This document shows positions 45,427 through 57,400 of a stretch of DNA of 64,000 nt, piece by piece. Within the stretch, counting starts at the first letter, position 1; every line of letters starts with the position of its first letter. Origin of the DNA: Haematococcus lacustris (lineage: Eukaryota > Chlorophyta > Chlorophyceae > Chlamydomonadales > Haematococcaceae); assembly GCA_030144725.1 (NCBI GenBank), contig JASKMD010000019.1, positions 3,408,179 to 3,472,178 of the forward strand, given 5' to 3'. A program made the translations under genes and the position numbers. The notes beneath the pieces are model-generated. The model saw nothing but the letters and a program-made list of their open reading frames with translations, made no database searches and was not told the DNA's origin.

Positions 45427-46551
45427 GCAGACTGCTCCCGTATTGCCGTCGCCATGATTGTCGCCAATCGCGTTTTGATCGCGTGCAGCTTGCTTTACCC
45501 GAACGTCATCTGTCTTTATTAGTGTAAGCAAATGATTGCGTGTGGCAAGGTTAGAGCATTGCGTTGTAAGTTCTAGGGTGCTGATTGGTTGAGTTCAGGG
45601 TGGTGCGCGTTTCTTTTTCCTGCTGTCTTTTTCCAAGCCCGTAACAGCCCTCACACGTCCCGACCTCTGGATATTCTGATTCGGGATGTCCGAATCAGCA
45701 CCTTGCAGTATACATGTGTACACTTTGAGCTACAAGCAACGTGCATCGCACGCAATGATATCAATGGCGCGAGATGTAAAGCACAGGGGGAGCAAATGTA
45801 TGGAGCTAATCACAGACCATACAAACACAAGCGGAGCATGCCCAAACCTTGATGTGTGCTTGTGTGTGCAGCATGCACCATAAAGCCTGCTGTCCACTTC
45901 ACTGATGACCAGAATGAATTGTATTGCAGCAAGTGTGGTGCGTTCAGCCATAGGATGGTCAAGGGAGGTCAAGAACGCGTTGCCGGTGACCATACTCTAC
46001 TGCCCTGCACCTGTAGCCCATTTGAAGCATCCTGCTCGGAACCGGAGGGAAAAGAAAGAATACATAGCAACGACCAGAAGAATCATTTGCACAGCCTGTG
46101 ACAGCAAGCTATACATGCTTGTAGCCCACACTGACGTCCCTTGTTCCACCACAGTCAACTGATATGCCACGCAGGCTAATGGGCCAGCGTTGACGAAGAT
46201 CAACCGCAGCCCCAGAACCCACCATTTGGGTAATGCACCTGTAGACATAAGGGACAACCTTAGTGAGCCTTGAGGTGCATTGGCCCTGCACAGGCGGTGA
46301 ACAAGCATCAAGATGTGGTGCATCCGCGCTATATGTTGCTTGTATTGAATTACAGTTTGCGGCTGCATTCTGCTGCTGCTGCTGTGTGTGCTAATGAAAC
46401 TCGCTAGCTGCAAGTTCCAGCTTGTACCAGTGTGCATGACTAGCCACACCAGTCCACCGAGACACCAGTGTAAGGTTTTCGTAGAAATGACACAGGCAAG
46501 TCTTATATTATTGCTGCCTAACAGTGCAACCCTGTAACCCGATGCACGTAC
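45427..46551. other. No firm gene; possible short coding pieces
   Basis: Plus frame 45856-46101 has a Cys-rich stretch (LYCSKCGAFSHRM) and an overlapping frame reads RREKKEYIATTRRIICTACD. They may be parts of a zinc-binding domain broken by a frameshift, but I do not recognise it. On the minus strand a frame beginning ALPKWWVLGLRLIF (from about 46252) joins in phase with the coiled-coil exon upstream. Confidence 0.3.
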
Positions 46552-46695
46552 CATCTTCCATCTGCCTTCTGACGTCTGCCAACTCGTTCTGAATGCGCGC
46601 CATATCCTCTTTGTGTTGTTTCTTGGATGCCTCTACTGCCGCTTCAAGCTGTGTGATGCCTCGGCGGAATGTGCTTTGACCCAGGTGCTGGGCGC
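46552..46695 (-). CDS. Coiled-coil exon of an unidentified gene
   Basis: A 144-bp exon between TTTGCAG and GTACGT reads AQHLGQSTFRRGITQLEAAV then EASKKQHKEDMARIQNELAD and VRRQMEDG, a heptad-like coiled coil. It is on the same strand as, and about 2.2 kb upstream of, the kinase exons, so it may be the N-terminal part of that gene (inference). Confidence 0.55.
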
Positions 46696-47446
46696 CTGCA
46701 AACACACACGGGGTCATTTGCATGTGACACAATAGGCAGACCCGATGCCCATCGACTCAAAATGACTTCCTGTCCTGGGATGTGATTGAACCCGTATGAC
46801 ACAAACTAAAAGATTCCAATATAAGCTGCATTGCACTACTCCACGCATCTGCCCACACATCCAACCCACCTGCAGCCGCCAGAGCTGGCGCCGCCACTGT
46901 AAGCACATCAAGACAAACACAAAAAATTGATTGGTCAACATGCACCAATGCCGCAATCCATACATGCACATCTGAAGGTGGATATCAGTGTGGAGAGCTG
47001 CTGACATCACACACATCACACGCTTGGCGCTCTCTTGCATCTCACACACACACCCATGCGTTGGACGGGCACGCACTGTGATTGAAGCTGTTGCTGTGCA
47101 TGATCCAAGTGTTGTTGCTGTGCATGATCCAAGTGTTGTTGCTGTGCATGTGTGGTGACATGCAGTGCATGTCTCACACATACGGCGTTGAGAGCTGCTG
47201 GACACACAGTCATGCGCGTCAAGGTAGCAGTGTATTCGATATGTGAGCGGTTGGGTAGAGCACTCAGCACCCATAGCTGCAGACTCACCTGTCACGGTGT
47301 AAGTGTACACTCGCAGAAAAGATCAGGAGAAAAGTTGAAAATTTTGACAAAGTGCTTTGATAGAATGCATTTTCTAGCGGTTCTAAGAATGGGGGTGTAA
47401 ACCTAAAATCGAGGGAAAATCGGGCTGAGGAGATACGAGAAAACCA
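46696..47446. other. No gene recognised; short direct repeat
   Basis: Holds three copies of a 24-bp unit containing GTTGTTGCTGTGCATGATCC at 47086-47150. A small exon such as 47310-47290 with a good donor is possible but unsupported. Confidence 0.4.
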
Positions 47447-48359
47447 GTACTGGTCCACCCCCAACCAGTACTGGTTGCCTCCCAACCGTTGCTGGTTTAC
47501 CCCCAACCAGTACTGGTTTATTCCCAACCAGTACTGGTTTATTCCCAACCAGTACTGGTTTACCCCCAACCAGTACTGGTGTTTTCCCAACCAGTACTGG
47601 TTTATTCCCAACCAGTACTGGTTTATTCCCAACCAGTACTGGTTTATTCCCAACCAGTACTGGTTTACCCCCAACCAGTACTGGTATTTTCCCAACCAGT
47701 ACTGGTTTATTCCCAACCAGTACTGGTTTATTCCCAACCAGTACTGGTTTATTCCCAACCAGTACTGGTTTACCCCCAACCAGTACTGGTATATTCCCAA
47801 CCAGTACTGGTTTATTCCCAACCAGTACTGGTTTATACCCAACCAGTACTGGTTTATTCCCAACCAGTACTGGTTTACCCCCAACCAGTACTGGTTTACC
47901 CCCAACCAGTACTGGTTTAACCCCAACCAGTACTGGTTTATTCCCAACCAGTACTGGTTTATTCCCAACCAGTACTGGTTTATTCCCAACCAGTACTGGT
48001 TTATTCCCAACCAGTACTGGTTTATTCCCAACCAGTACTGGTTTATTCCCAACCAGTACTGGTTTACCCCCAACCAGTACTGGTTTACCCCCAACCAGTA
48101 CTGGTTTACCCCCAACCAGTACTGGTATATTCCCAACCAGTACTGGTTTATTCCCAACCAGTACTGGTATATTCCCAACCAGTACTGGTTTATTCCCAAC
48201 CAGTACTGGTTTATTCCCAACCAGTACTGGTATATTCCCAACCAGTACTGGTTTATTCCCAACCAGTACTGGTTTACCCCCAACCAGTTCTGGTATATTC
48301 CCAACCAGTACTGGTTTATTCCCAATCAGTACTGGTTTATTCCCAACCAGTACTGGTTC
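47447..48359 (+). repeat. 21-bp array centred on palindrome AACCAGTACTGGTT
   Basis: About 43 units with a strict 21-bp period; linker bases vary (TTATTCCC, TACCCCC, TATTCCC) while the 14-bp palindrome is almost invariant. Because 21 is a multiple of three, all frames stay open on both strands. No protein is implied. Confidence 0.97.
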
Positions 48360-48449
48360 ACACCCCCCCAAACAAATACAAAAATTACAAAAATTTAACC
48401 AGTACTGGTTCTCAAGCAGCCATAAGGAAGGTAGGTGCTATAGTGCCCC

Positions 48450-48735
48450 TACTATATCTACTGCTGTTGCCCCCCTGCTGTTGCTGCCCCCCTACTGCTG
48501 CTGCTGCTGCCCCCCTGCTCCTGCTGCTGCTGCTGCCCCCCTGCTCCTGCTGCTGCTGCTGTCCCCCTACTCCTGTTGCGGCTGCTGCTGCCCCCCTACT
48601 GCTGCTGCTGCCCCCCTACTGCTGCTGCTGCTGCCCCCCTACTCATGTTGCGGCTGCTGCTCCCCTGCTGCCTCCCTGCTGCTGCTGCTGCCCCCACGCT
48701 GCTGCTGCTCCCCTGCCCCCCAGCTGTTCCTGCTG
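48450..48735 (+). repeat. CTG/CCCCC low-complexity block
   Basis: (CTG)n runs separated by CCCCC, between the two CCAGTACTGG arrays. Confidence 0.9.
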
Positions 48736-48739
48736 GTGA

Positions 48740-49185
48740 CAGCCAGCCAGTACTGGTCACAGCCAGCCAGTACTGGTCACACCCAGCCAGTACTGGTCAC
48801 AGCCAGCCAGCCAGTACTGGTCACAGCCAGCCAGTACTGGTCACAGCCAGCCAGTACTGGTCACAGCCAGCCAGTACTGGTCACAGCCAGCCAGTACTGG
48901 TCACACCCAGCCAGTACTGGTCACAGCCAGCCAGTACTGGTCACAGCCAGCCAGTACTGGTCACAGCCAGCCAGTACTGGTCACACCAGCCAGTACTGGT
49001 CACCCCAGCCAGTACTGGTCACAGCCAGCCAGTACTGGTCACAGCCAGCCAGTACTGGTCACACCAGCCAGTACTGGTCACAGCCAGCCAGCCAGTACTG
49101 GTCACAGCCAGCCAGCCAGTACTGGTCACAGCCAGCCAGTACTGGTCACACCAGTAGCCAGCCAGTACTGGTCACAGCCAGTGCT
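48740..49185 (+). repeat. 18-bp array centred on CCAGTACTGG
   Basis: About 24 units of GCCAGCCAGTACTGGTCACA-like sequence with an 18-bp base period and 14- and 22-bp variants. It is the same palindrome as the 21-bp array in a different context. Confidence 0.95.
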
Positions 49186-49615
49186 GGTTACATCCCAGTG
49201 TTGGATGCCTTACAGTAATGTGTGTCATGCATTGCATTTATTGGGTATAGTAGAGCATTGTATGTAAAATGTCTCTCTGTCACTGTGCAAGGGCTGGAGC
49301 TTGGACGACTACCTTCTTCACATTGAGGTCGCCTTGCATTGTAAGGGAATGAGATAAAGGACGGATGGAGTGTCTTGGTTGATGCTACATAGCGAAGCAG
49401 TGTACTATGTAATGTTAGTGGTAGTGATAACAAACACATGTACATAGTACACGCAACGACATTGCAGTGAGTGATAGCACATGTAGTGTGTTATAGCGTG
49501 TTGTCCTCTTGTTGTAATCGGTGCCTATACTGTACCTAACCTAGGCTCCAGCCCTGAGCTCAAGCCTCAGCCCTAACCCTTCAGCTATCAGCCACTTTAT
49601 TGTAAGCATTATGCG
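49186..49615. other. No gene recognised
   Basis: Unremarkable sequence between satellite blocks. Confidence 0.4.
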
Positions 49616-49627
49616 CTTCATCAATAG

Positions 49628-49870
49628 GACTTGGCAGTATGGAGAGTTGTTAACCCATTGCAAGCGCACATTGTAGCGCACATCGACTGGACATCGCACA
49701 TCAGAAAGACTTGGCAGTATGGAGAGTTGTTAACCCATCGCAAGCGCACATTGTAGCGCACATCGACTAGACATCGCACATCAGAAAGACTTGGCAGTAT
49801 GGAGAAATGTTAACCAATTACAAGCGCACATTTTAGCGCACATCGACCGGACATCGCACATCGCACATCG
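49628..49870 (+). repeat. Three 80-bp tandem units
   Basis: GACTTGGCAGTATGGAGA begins at 49628, 49708 and 49788; each unit has GCGCACAT, CACATCGAC and ATCGCACATC. The third is diverged. Confidence 0.92.
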
Positions 49871-49989
49871 GACGTAGGCAGCCGGTGGGGAGCTTACAGC
49901 GAAGCGCTAAGACCAGCGATGCAAGTATTACATGGGGATACGCGGGAACTTTGAAATCTCCATGCCCTAACCCTACCAAAGCTGAAATA

Positions 49990-50065
49990 CAGTACTGGAC
50001 GACAACCAGTACTGGTTGAGGTCCAGTACTGGTTAGCGACCAGTACTGGACCACAACCAGTACAA
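49990..50065 (+). repeat. Loose cluster of CCAGTACTGG motifs
   Basis: Four copies of CCAGTACTGG (one partial) within about 75 bp without a fixed period, apart from the two arrays upstream. Confidence 0.85.
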
Positions 50066-50361
50066 GTTACCTCGCAGAACAGCACGACAGGCCAACGATC
50101 GAATCTCACCAGCCACTTGGAGTTGATTTTTTTTTTCAAGTGCGTTGGCTTGCCTATGAGAAACTGAAGCCTTCCATCAGAAAAAGAAGCACCCTTAGGT
50201 GGCACTTATAATGCGATCTTTTCCACGAGTGTAGGGACCAGCTGCCACTGGATCATCGGGAGTAACAGTGTCACCTTGTACATTCACCAAGCACCCCACA
50301 CCAAAAGCATTTTCTAAGACCCCTGTGACCGCTTGATATGTCTTCTGAAGGTGTGAGCAGA

Positions 50362-50583
50362 CCAACAAAACTCATTCAACAAGGAACAACATGTCGGCCT
50401 GTGGGTAATCTCACTTAGCTACTACAAACAAGTTGCAGCAACCTCGATCGCACCCTTGATGACTGCAAACCCCATCCCGGTGGCACTCGTTCCTGGGGCT
50501 AATCCCCCTTGACCACTGGGCACCTCATCAAAACTAACAGCTTAATGCTTGAAAGGCTGACAGCCTGTGGAAACTACTAGGGC
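50362..50583 (-). other. Conserved 3' flank of Fanzor family B, second copy
   Basis: Closely matches 26903-27128, starting at CCAACAAAACTCATTCAAC and running to the Fanzor stop. Confidence 0.75.
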
Positions 50584-51375
50584 CTATGCATTGTTACGGG
50601 CCCGGCCATCAATCCCCCGCCGGTACTCTGCAGCCCGGTGCAACCACTGCCTGCCCTTGGGCAGCCGGTCATTGACCCGCTTGTAGCCCTGCTGGTACTC
50701 CTTGCCAATTGGGGGCAGAGCCTCCCTGTCCGTCCAGCCGCATAGCTCCAGGGGGCGCTGCACGCTCTCCCCAATGCGCTAGAAGTTGAGGCAGGAGTTG
50801 GTGTCCCGGTCCAGCCACCTGCCCCATGAGGGGGCCTGGGGTCGTGGGACTGGGCCAGGTGCTGCAGGGAGGGGCTGGGCCTGAGCAGGGGGAGGGGGTG
50901 GGGCCTGGGCTGGGGGGAGGGGAGGGGGGTCCAGGGCAGGGGGAGGGGCAGGGGGGTCCTGGGCAGGGAGAGGGGCAGGGGGGTCCTGGGCAGGGGCGGG
51001 TGGGGGGTCCTGGGCAGGGGCAGGTGGGTTGGGCGGCACCTGATGGCACCACTGCAGGCCCCGCACATACTTAGCATGCCGCAGGCTCCAGGCTGGGCGC
51101 ACCAGCCGCTGGTTTACTTGGCCTGCTGGGGGTAACCAGTCTTCGGGCCTAGGCTGGTCATCTGGCAGGTGCAGCTCACATGCCTGGCGGGCATGCACTG
51201 ATGAGCTGACACGGCTGGTGCGGAACTCATCCACAATCACCAGCCTGTCAGGCCTGGGATCTGTGCTGGGCCTGCTGGGCTGCTCCACCACCTTGCGAAA
51301 CCCATCCCGCACTGCCTTGGCTTTCCACCCACCCCCGCTGAAGCAGCCCGCTCCCAGGAACACCGCCACTAGAGA
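50584..51375 (-). pseudogene. Fanzor-like 3' fragment, family B, disrupted by a retrotransposon
   Basis: Reads from LVAVFLGAG at the retrotransposon junction to the terminal GIDGRARNNA, as in the family B copy at 27129. It contains RuvC-II VIVDEFRTSRVSS (Glu intact), a long Pro/Ala-rich segment coded by CAGG-rich repeats (about 50870-51030), and RuvC-III WLDRDTNSCLNF (Asp intact). A TAG at 50779-50781 follows CLNF directly. The upstream half of the gene would lie beyond the inserted element, outside the window. It supplies the residues that the 27129 copy lacks. Confidence 0.85.
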
Positions 51376-51480
51376 AGAAGAAGAAGACTACTCCGGTATT
51401 CACCGGCGTGCATTAAGGGAGGAGCTACCGCCTGGGGCGCGGCCTGCTCCCACCATCCAGCCAAAGAAGAGGCATCCCCC

Positions 51481-54400
51481 CTACCCTCCCCCCCCTTTGG
51501 TAGCCCTGAGTCTGTAGCTTGTCTTTGCAATAGAGTGGGCTGCCTCCATAGCGTGCCTAGTTAACTTGTTGAGCAGCTTGGTAGTGTTGGCTTGTGTGAT
51601 CCCGAGGGTTAGGAGGTGTTGCCGTGTGTGCGCTTCGTAGGTTATGCCCCCTATGCCTAGTAGGATTGGTATGATAGCGACCATATGGTCTTCCTTGCGT
51701 ATGGTCTCGGCTAAGTGGGTGTGTTGAGTGAGTGCCTTGTTTAATTGGTCCGTCCACCGTGAGTCCGAGCAGTATTTGATTTCTATGATACAGACCCGCT
51801 TGGTGTCCTTGCCGTCCTTGCTTGCCTTCTTATGAGGGAGCACCATGAGAATATCCGGCCTAGTGGTGTGTTTAGTATCTTCTGGTTTCAGTCCGAGTGT
51901 TTGGAGTGTTGTGTGTAGCGTGTCGCTCGGGAGGTCCAGGCTTTCCTTAGCGCCCTTCTCCCAGCTGCCGGTGTCCGCAAAGCTGATGTACCCGCCTAGG
52001 GTTCCCTTGCTTATAGCTTTAGTGATGAGGCGGCCCGCCCCGTTGTGCCTTTCTTGCACCATCGGTAGTGTCTCGCTGCAGCCCGAGAGGAGGTGAGTGG
52101 CGCTATCCGCCTCCCCGCAGAGCGGGCATCGGTCATCAGTCGCCCGTTTCCAGCGCATAGCTAGTTTCTGGTTGTATAGCCCTCCGGTACGATAGAGTAG
52201 GGCAGTGCGTTGCGCGTGGGTGGAGATGTTCGTGTCGATCATCACTCTTTCGCCTGCTCCTTTCGCCGCGGCTTTGGTGATCTCCTGAGTCATCTGGTAG
52301 TAGATACTGTCTTGATTGGCAAGGCCCAACTTGTGTTTGCGGTGCATGTGTGCCCGCACGCTTTGGCGGCAATCCGGCAATGGGGCGGGGGATTCGCCGT
52401 CGGTTTCGTTGCTGAGCCAGTTCTTCGTCTCATTCCGTGTGGTCGGGCTGTAGGCCGGGGTGTTGGCGAGCTCTGGGTGTAGCGCCGCATACTTGGCGAG
52501 GGCATCGGCGCCTTCGTTGCCGATGATGCCCGAGTGGGCCCTGACTTTGTAGAAGTGGATCGTGGCGGGGCTGTCGATGATGAGGGTGGCGATAGCGGTC
52601 AGGATGTCGTTGTGTCTGTGGGTGATGAGCGACATCGGGTTAGCGAGGGCTCTGCGGATCTGGTAGAGGGAGCAAAGGCTATCGGTGGCGATACGTTTGG
52701 CCCCCGCTTCGAGTGCCGCGTGTATCGCCGTGAGTTCCGCCCTGTTAATGGTTTTGCTTTCTGGGTCGTTTAGGGCGGCTGTGATGAGGACGTTGTTCTC
52801 CGGGATATAGACCCCCGCCCCGACGCTCTCCGGAGCTGCCCCCGAGGTCTTAATGCAGCTGCCGTCCGTGTACGCGATCGTGGCCCATTCGGTGATGGCC
52901 ATCCGTGGCTGCGTCGTGGAATGGTGCGTGAGTTGTTCGTGGCTGCGTTGGTGCCCCGAGGTGGGGAGGTCCCTGTCCAGCGGCAAGCGCATATGTTGTT
53001 TGTGACCGCTAGGGGGTGTGGCTGGCTGGCTTTGATTCGTTGGTCTGTTGCGGATTGGGTGTGTGTCTCGTTGAGGGTGGAGGGCAGTGGCAGTGCTTGC
53101 CAGCCAACCTTGGGGGTTGCCTTTGGTGACGAGTTGTTGTCCTGCTGCATTCCAAATGACGTAGATGTGGAGTTTGGCGTGCTTGCCTGGCTTGGGGCAT
53201 CTGGTCTTGGTGGGGGGTATGCTAGCCAGGTGCTGGCAGTACTCAGGGTACCGCCGCAGGGTGTTAATGTGTTTAGGGTAGGAGATGCCCTTTTTCCCAG
53301 GGATCAGCATGATGGTTGCCATGGCCTCCTCTTGAGTAGCTGAATGTATAGCATGGTTAATGCATTTCAGTGCCACTGCATCATCTGCCGGTACGTTCCA
53401 TGTGGATAAGCCAGTGTGGCGAACCAGTAGGCAGTTGTGGTGTGCCCCAAAGGCCGTGTCGTTGGTGTCAGGGCTCCAATAGGTGGTGGTTTCTGGTCTA
53501 ACTGTGAGTGGATCAGCCCATCTTTGCACGGTGCTTGGAAAGCTTCGTGTGGTGTGTAGGGTGTTAAGGGCTTTGTCTTGTGCCCCTCTCATGGGGTGGT
53601 GGCTGCTCTGTGCGTCCTGTCTCCTTAGTAGGGCCACTGCCTCTGTGGCCAGGTTGCGTGTGTGTGGTGTGTGTTGTAACCAAGCGTGTAGATGTTGGTG
53701 CTGGTCTTTTGTCAGGAGGCCAACTGTGCGACCCGACTCGTCGTGGACCGTTACGTGTTGCACTAAGTCGTGCCGTGGCATAATGGGCTCCCCCGTGCTG
53801 AGGCTCATCGCGGGGGCGGTCATGTGGGGGTGCAGTTGGAGGAAGGTTTCGCAATTGCCCGTCCCGACGATGTCCGTCTGCGGGTTGATGGGGTAGGTGT
53901 GAAAGGTGGCCTTCGAGTGCAGGTTGTTGCACCGGGGTAGCCAGGTGTGCGGGTCCGGTAGTCCCTGTCGGGTGTGGGCCGGCAGGTGCGCGTCGGGCCT
54001 CGCATGTCTGGCCTCTTGTATCTGCCTGTTTTCCTCGTCGTAGTCGTTGCGCTTTGCCATGTAGTCCAGGTGTGCCGTGATGAGCGGCGCCGGTTCGAGA
54101 GTGGGGTGCCAGTGTACTCGTATGAGGTCCGAGTGCGCTGACTGGCGCATGGTTGTCTTAAAGTCATTGCTGCCGAACTTGCATATAGGGCACAGCCAGT
54201 ATCCTGGTTCCTTGTGTCCTGACAGGTGGGCTTCATCTAGGCAGGCTGGGTGGTAGGCCCTCTTGCAGTTATGGCACGTTGGGCTGTCTCCTCTTGGTAG
54301 CCAGCACAGCTCACAAGTGCATACGTCTTTAGCCTCTTCCCTGCTGATGGTCTCTATGTGTGTGGGTGTATAGCCTTCTTCTGCACATAGTGGTAATGCC

Positions 54401-57400
54401 CATCTATCTATGACTGTGGGCTTCCAATGCACCTTGTAGTAGTTTTCCTTGTTGATGCCGTCCCATTGCCAGCCATCTATGCTGGTAATGGCCTCTTGGT
54501 GGCCGTACATGGCCCCAAGTATGCAGCCTAGGTTCTTGGATTTACATCGGCAGGCTTTATCCACCTTCCAGCTGGAAAGTCCTGGGAGGTCAAGGCCTAC
54601 TATGCGCACTATATCTTGCGGAATAGTTTGGGTCTGTCTGCCCTCATTGTTCCGTTTCGTGCCCGCCTTGGGTGGGTTGGGCTTCGTTGGGGCCGATTTT
54701 GTTGCTCGTTGCTCTCGTTTCAGCAGTCGTGAGCTCGTCCGAATGGCCTCATGGACTGCCGCTGCGGCCCGGTCCGCCGTTGCTGGTTGCGTTGCGTGCA
54801 TGACCGCATACGCTTTCATATCCATGTAGCGAGCTCTGGTGTCAGGCACTGCGGGTGTGGGCGCAAGTTCCGTGAGGCCCGCGGCCCAGGGTGTGATTTT
54901 GCGTTGGTCGGGCGGGAGGTCGAGTGATGTGTTGCGGCTGTCTCGGATGGCACGCGTTGCGGTCGCATCTGGGCATGAGGGTTGGGCCGCCATGGCCGCG
55001 AGTTTGTTGAGGGCGATGATGTGCTTCTGCTTGACTTTTTTCCCGTACTTCGATGTGAGCATGTTACCCGTGATGATGTGTGTGTTGCCCTTGCAGCTGA
55101 GCTCAGAAGCATGCGTGATGCCTAGGCTTTTGAGGCAGGTGATGCTGGCACTAACGACATCGTGTGCTTGGGAGCTGCTGGTCTGTGTGATGAGGCGGCC
55201 GAGTGTTTGGCACTCTTCATGGTAGAGAGGTAGCCCCTCTTCCGTGGCCGACAGCCCGGATATAGAGGCATAGACCAGCTGCCTTGCCCTAAGGGTGTGA
55301 TGGAGAAGGGTGAGAATGCGGTGTCCTTGTGTGCTAGCCTGGGTACTGAGCCATGTGATTTGTTTGTGCAGCATGCTCCTCGAGATGTGGGCGTGTGCCG
55401 CATCTGTGGACTGGAGGCTGTGTGTGAGGGCTGTCGTGTTGCGGGCGTGGTACTCTTGGGCAGTAGAGCTAATGCCTATGCCTAGCTTGCCAGCGTCTTC
55501 TCTGATGATGGCGTTGGGCGTTCCCAGGGGGAGTCTGAGTTTGAGCTTAACGCATTGATTGATGGATCTGTCGTACAGCTCAAGGTCCCCTGGGGTGCAG
55601 GGCACGGCACAGAAGCTGTAGGCTAGGCTGGGTATGACGGCGGTGCGGATGATGTGTATGGCCTGTCTGGCACTGGCAAAGGAGCGTCTGAGTCTCTCGA
55701 GTTTTTGGCGGAGCTGGGTGATCATAGCGGTGTGTTGTGGTTTCCAGTCCAGCGTCATGGTGATGAGCACACCCAGGTAGGTGAATGGTGAGGTCGGGCG
55801 GTGGTAGGTGACGGGTTTCCCTTGTAGGCTGACGGTTCGGAGTTGTTGGCTGGCCCGCTTATCCGCTTCGGCCGCGTTGCTGCACATGCCTGTTTCGACC
55901 GAGTGATGGAGCGCCGCTGTAGCGAGGGTTTTACTGTGTGAGATGATGAGGTGACCCCAGTCCGAGAAGGCTGAGAGTTTGTCCGCTTGGCATCGGAGGT
56001 TGCGAAGGGTGTTGCAGAGTATAGCTATGTCATCTGCATAGTCGATGCTGCTGACGGTGGCGCGTACCCCGCTGTCGGCCGTTGCTGATTTGAATTTATA
56101 GCCCCTCGCGCCCACTTGCAGCCATCGCAGGAGGGGTTCGATGTAAATGAGAAATAGGAAGGGCGAGAGAGAGTCGCCTTGTATGGTGCCCCGGTTGACG
56201 GGTACCGGGTCAGTATGGCCGTACGGGGTTTTAAAGCGCGTTGTAGCGCCCGTGTATAGGTCCTTTACTGCGTCCGTCGCGTCCGTGGGGAAGCCTAGGT
56301 CATGCATGATCCAGAGTAGTTTGTCTTGGCAGGTGGTGTTGAACGCACTGGTGAAGTCGACCAGGAGCGCGTAGATATCTGCCTTGGCCAGTTTAGCATC
56401 CTCAAGGGCCATGACAAGCATCTGCAGCTGTTGTGTGGTGTTCCTGTGGGTGCGGAACCCGGCCTGGTTCTTGCTGAGCATCCCATTAGCTTCAGCATAC
56501 TCAGACAGCGTCTTGGTAATGAGGCTGGTCCATAGCTTATAAACGGTGTTGGCTAGGCCCACTGGTCTGTAGGCATTAAGATCTGTTTCCTGGCCCTTGT
56601 CTTTGTAAAGCAGGCAGGTGTCACTGGTTTTCCATGTTGTGGGTGTGCAGCCTGTTGCCCACATGATGATGAAGAGCTGGTGGATGGTGTCCCGTATCTC
56701 CCATGGCAGCATCTTGATGATTTCATTTTCTACGCCGTCTGGTCCCGGGGCCTTGCCTCCCGCCAGCCTGCTGAGGCATTCCTGGAAGCCTGCCTTGTCC
56801 ATGATGGCTGTGTGCAGCCAGTGTATGTTTTGGCATGCGTGCAGTGCGAAGGCGTCGTCTGCTTTGGCGCGAGCCCACGGGTAGTTTCGTGTCTGTGTAG
56901 TAATGTAGTGGCCAGTCTTGGGGGTCGGGGCCGACAGCTTCTGCCCATATGCGGCGGTGATTATCCGGTTAAGGTCGGCAGGGGCGGTGCATATGGTTTT
57001 GGTGTCAGGATCAGCTAGCGCCTGCAGGCCTTTGTGGTCGGTGCGGGATGGGCGTAGGATACGTTTGTTAGCCTTCTTGGGCTGGGTGCTGATCAGTTGT
57101 TGCATTCTGGCGCGAGCTTGTGCGATGGCGAGTGCGGAGTCATCGTCGTCTAGTTGGTGGATTTGGTCGCGGTACGAGTTGGTCAGCCGGGCGAGCGCGG
57201 CCTGCACGTGGTTTTCGGTTGGGTCTTCGCCCTGGCGCGCTTGCACCGCCTCCCTTGTTTCCGCATTCGTCGTATCTGTCTCTGGGACAAGTTCATCGAT
57301 GGTTGGGTGCACGTTGTTTTGCTTGAAAAACACTCTAGCCTTCCGGCTGAGTTCTCTGGTGGTTTTAAGCTTTTTGCCTAGTGCCTGTCTAATCCTACAC

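Noticed and set aside
45856..46162. Zinc-finger gene on the plus strand
   Set aside because: The two Cys-rich pieces are in different frames, with no clear splice sites or known domain; kept only as a note.
47447..48359. CRISPR array
   Set aside because: The spacing is far too short, linkers are not unique spacers, the core is a perfect palindrome, no cas genes exist and the context is eukaryotic.
47285..48398. Frames with NQYWLGI or NKPVLVG repeats on both strands
   Set aside because: A 21-bp repeat without stops in any frame; coding is not supported.
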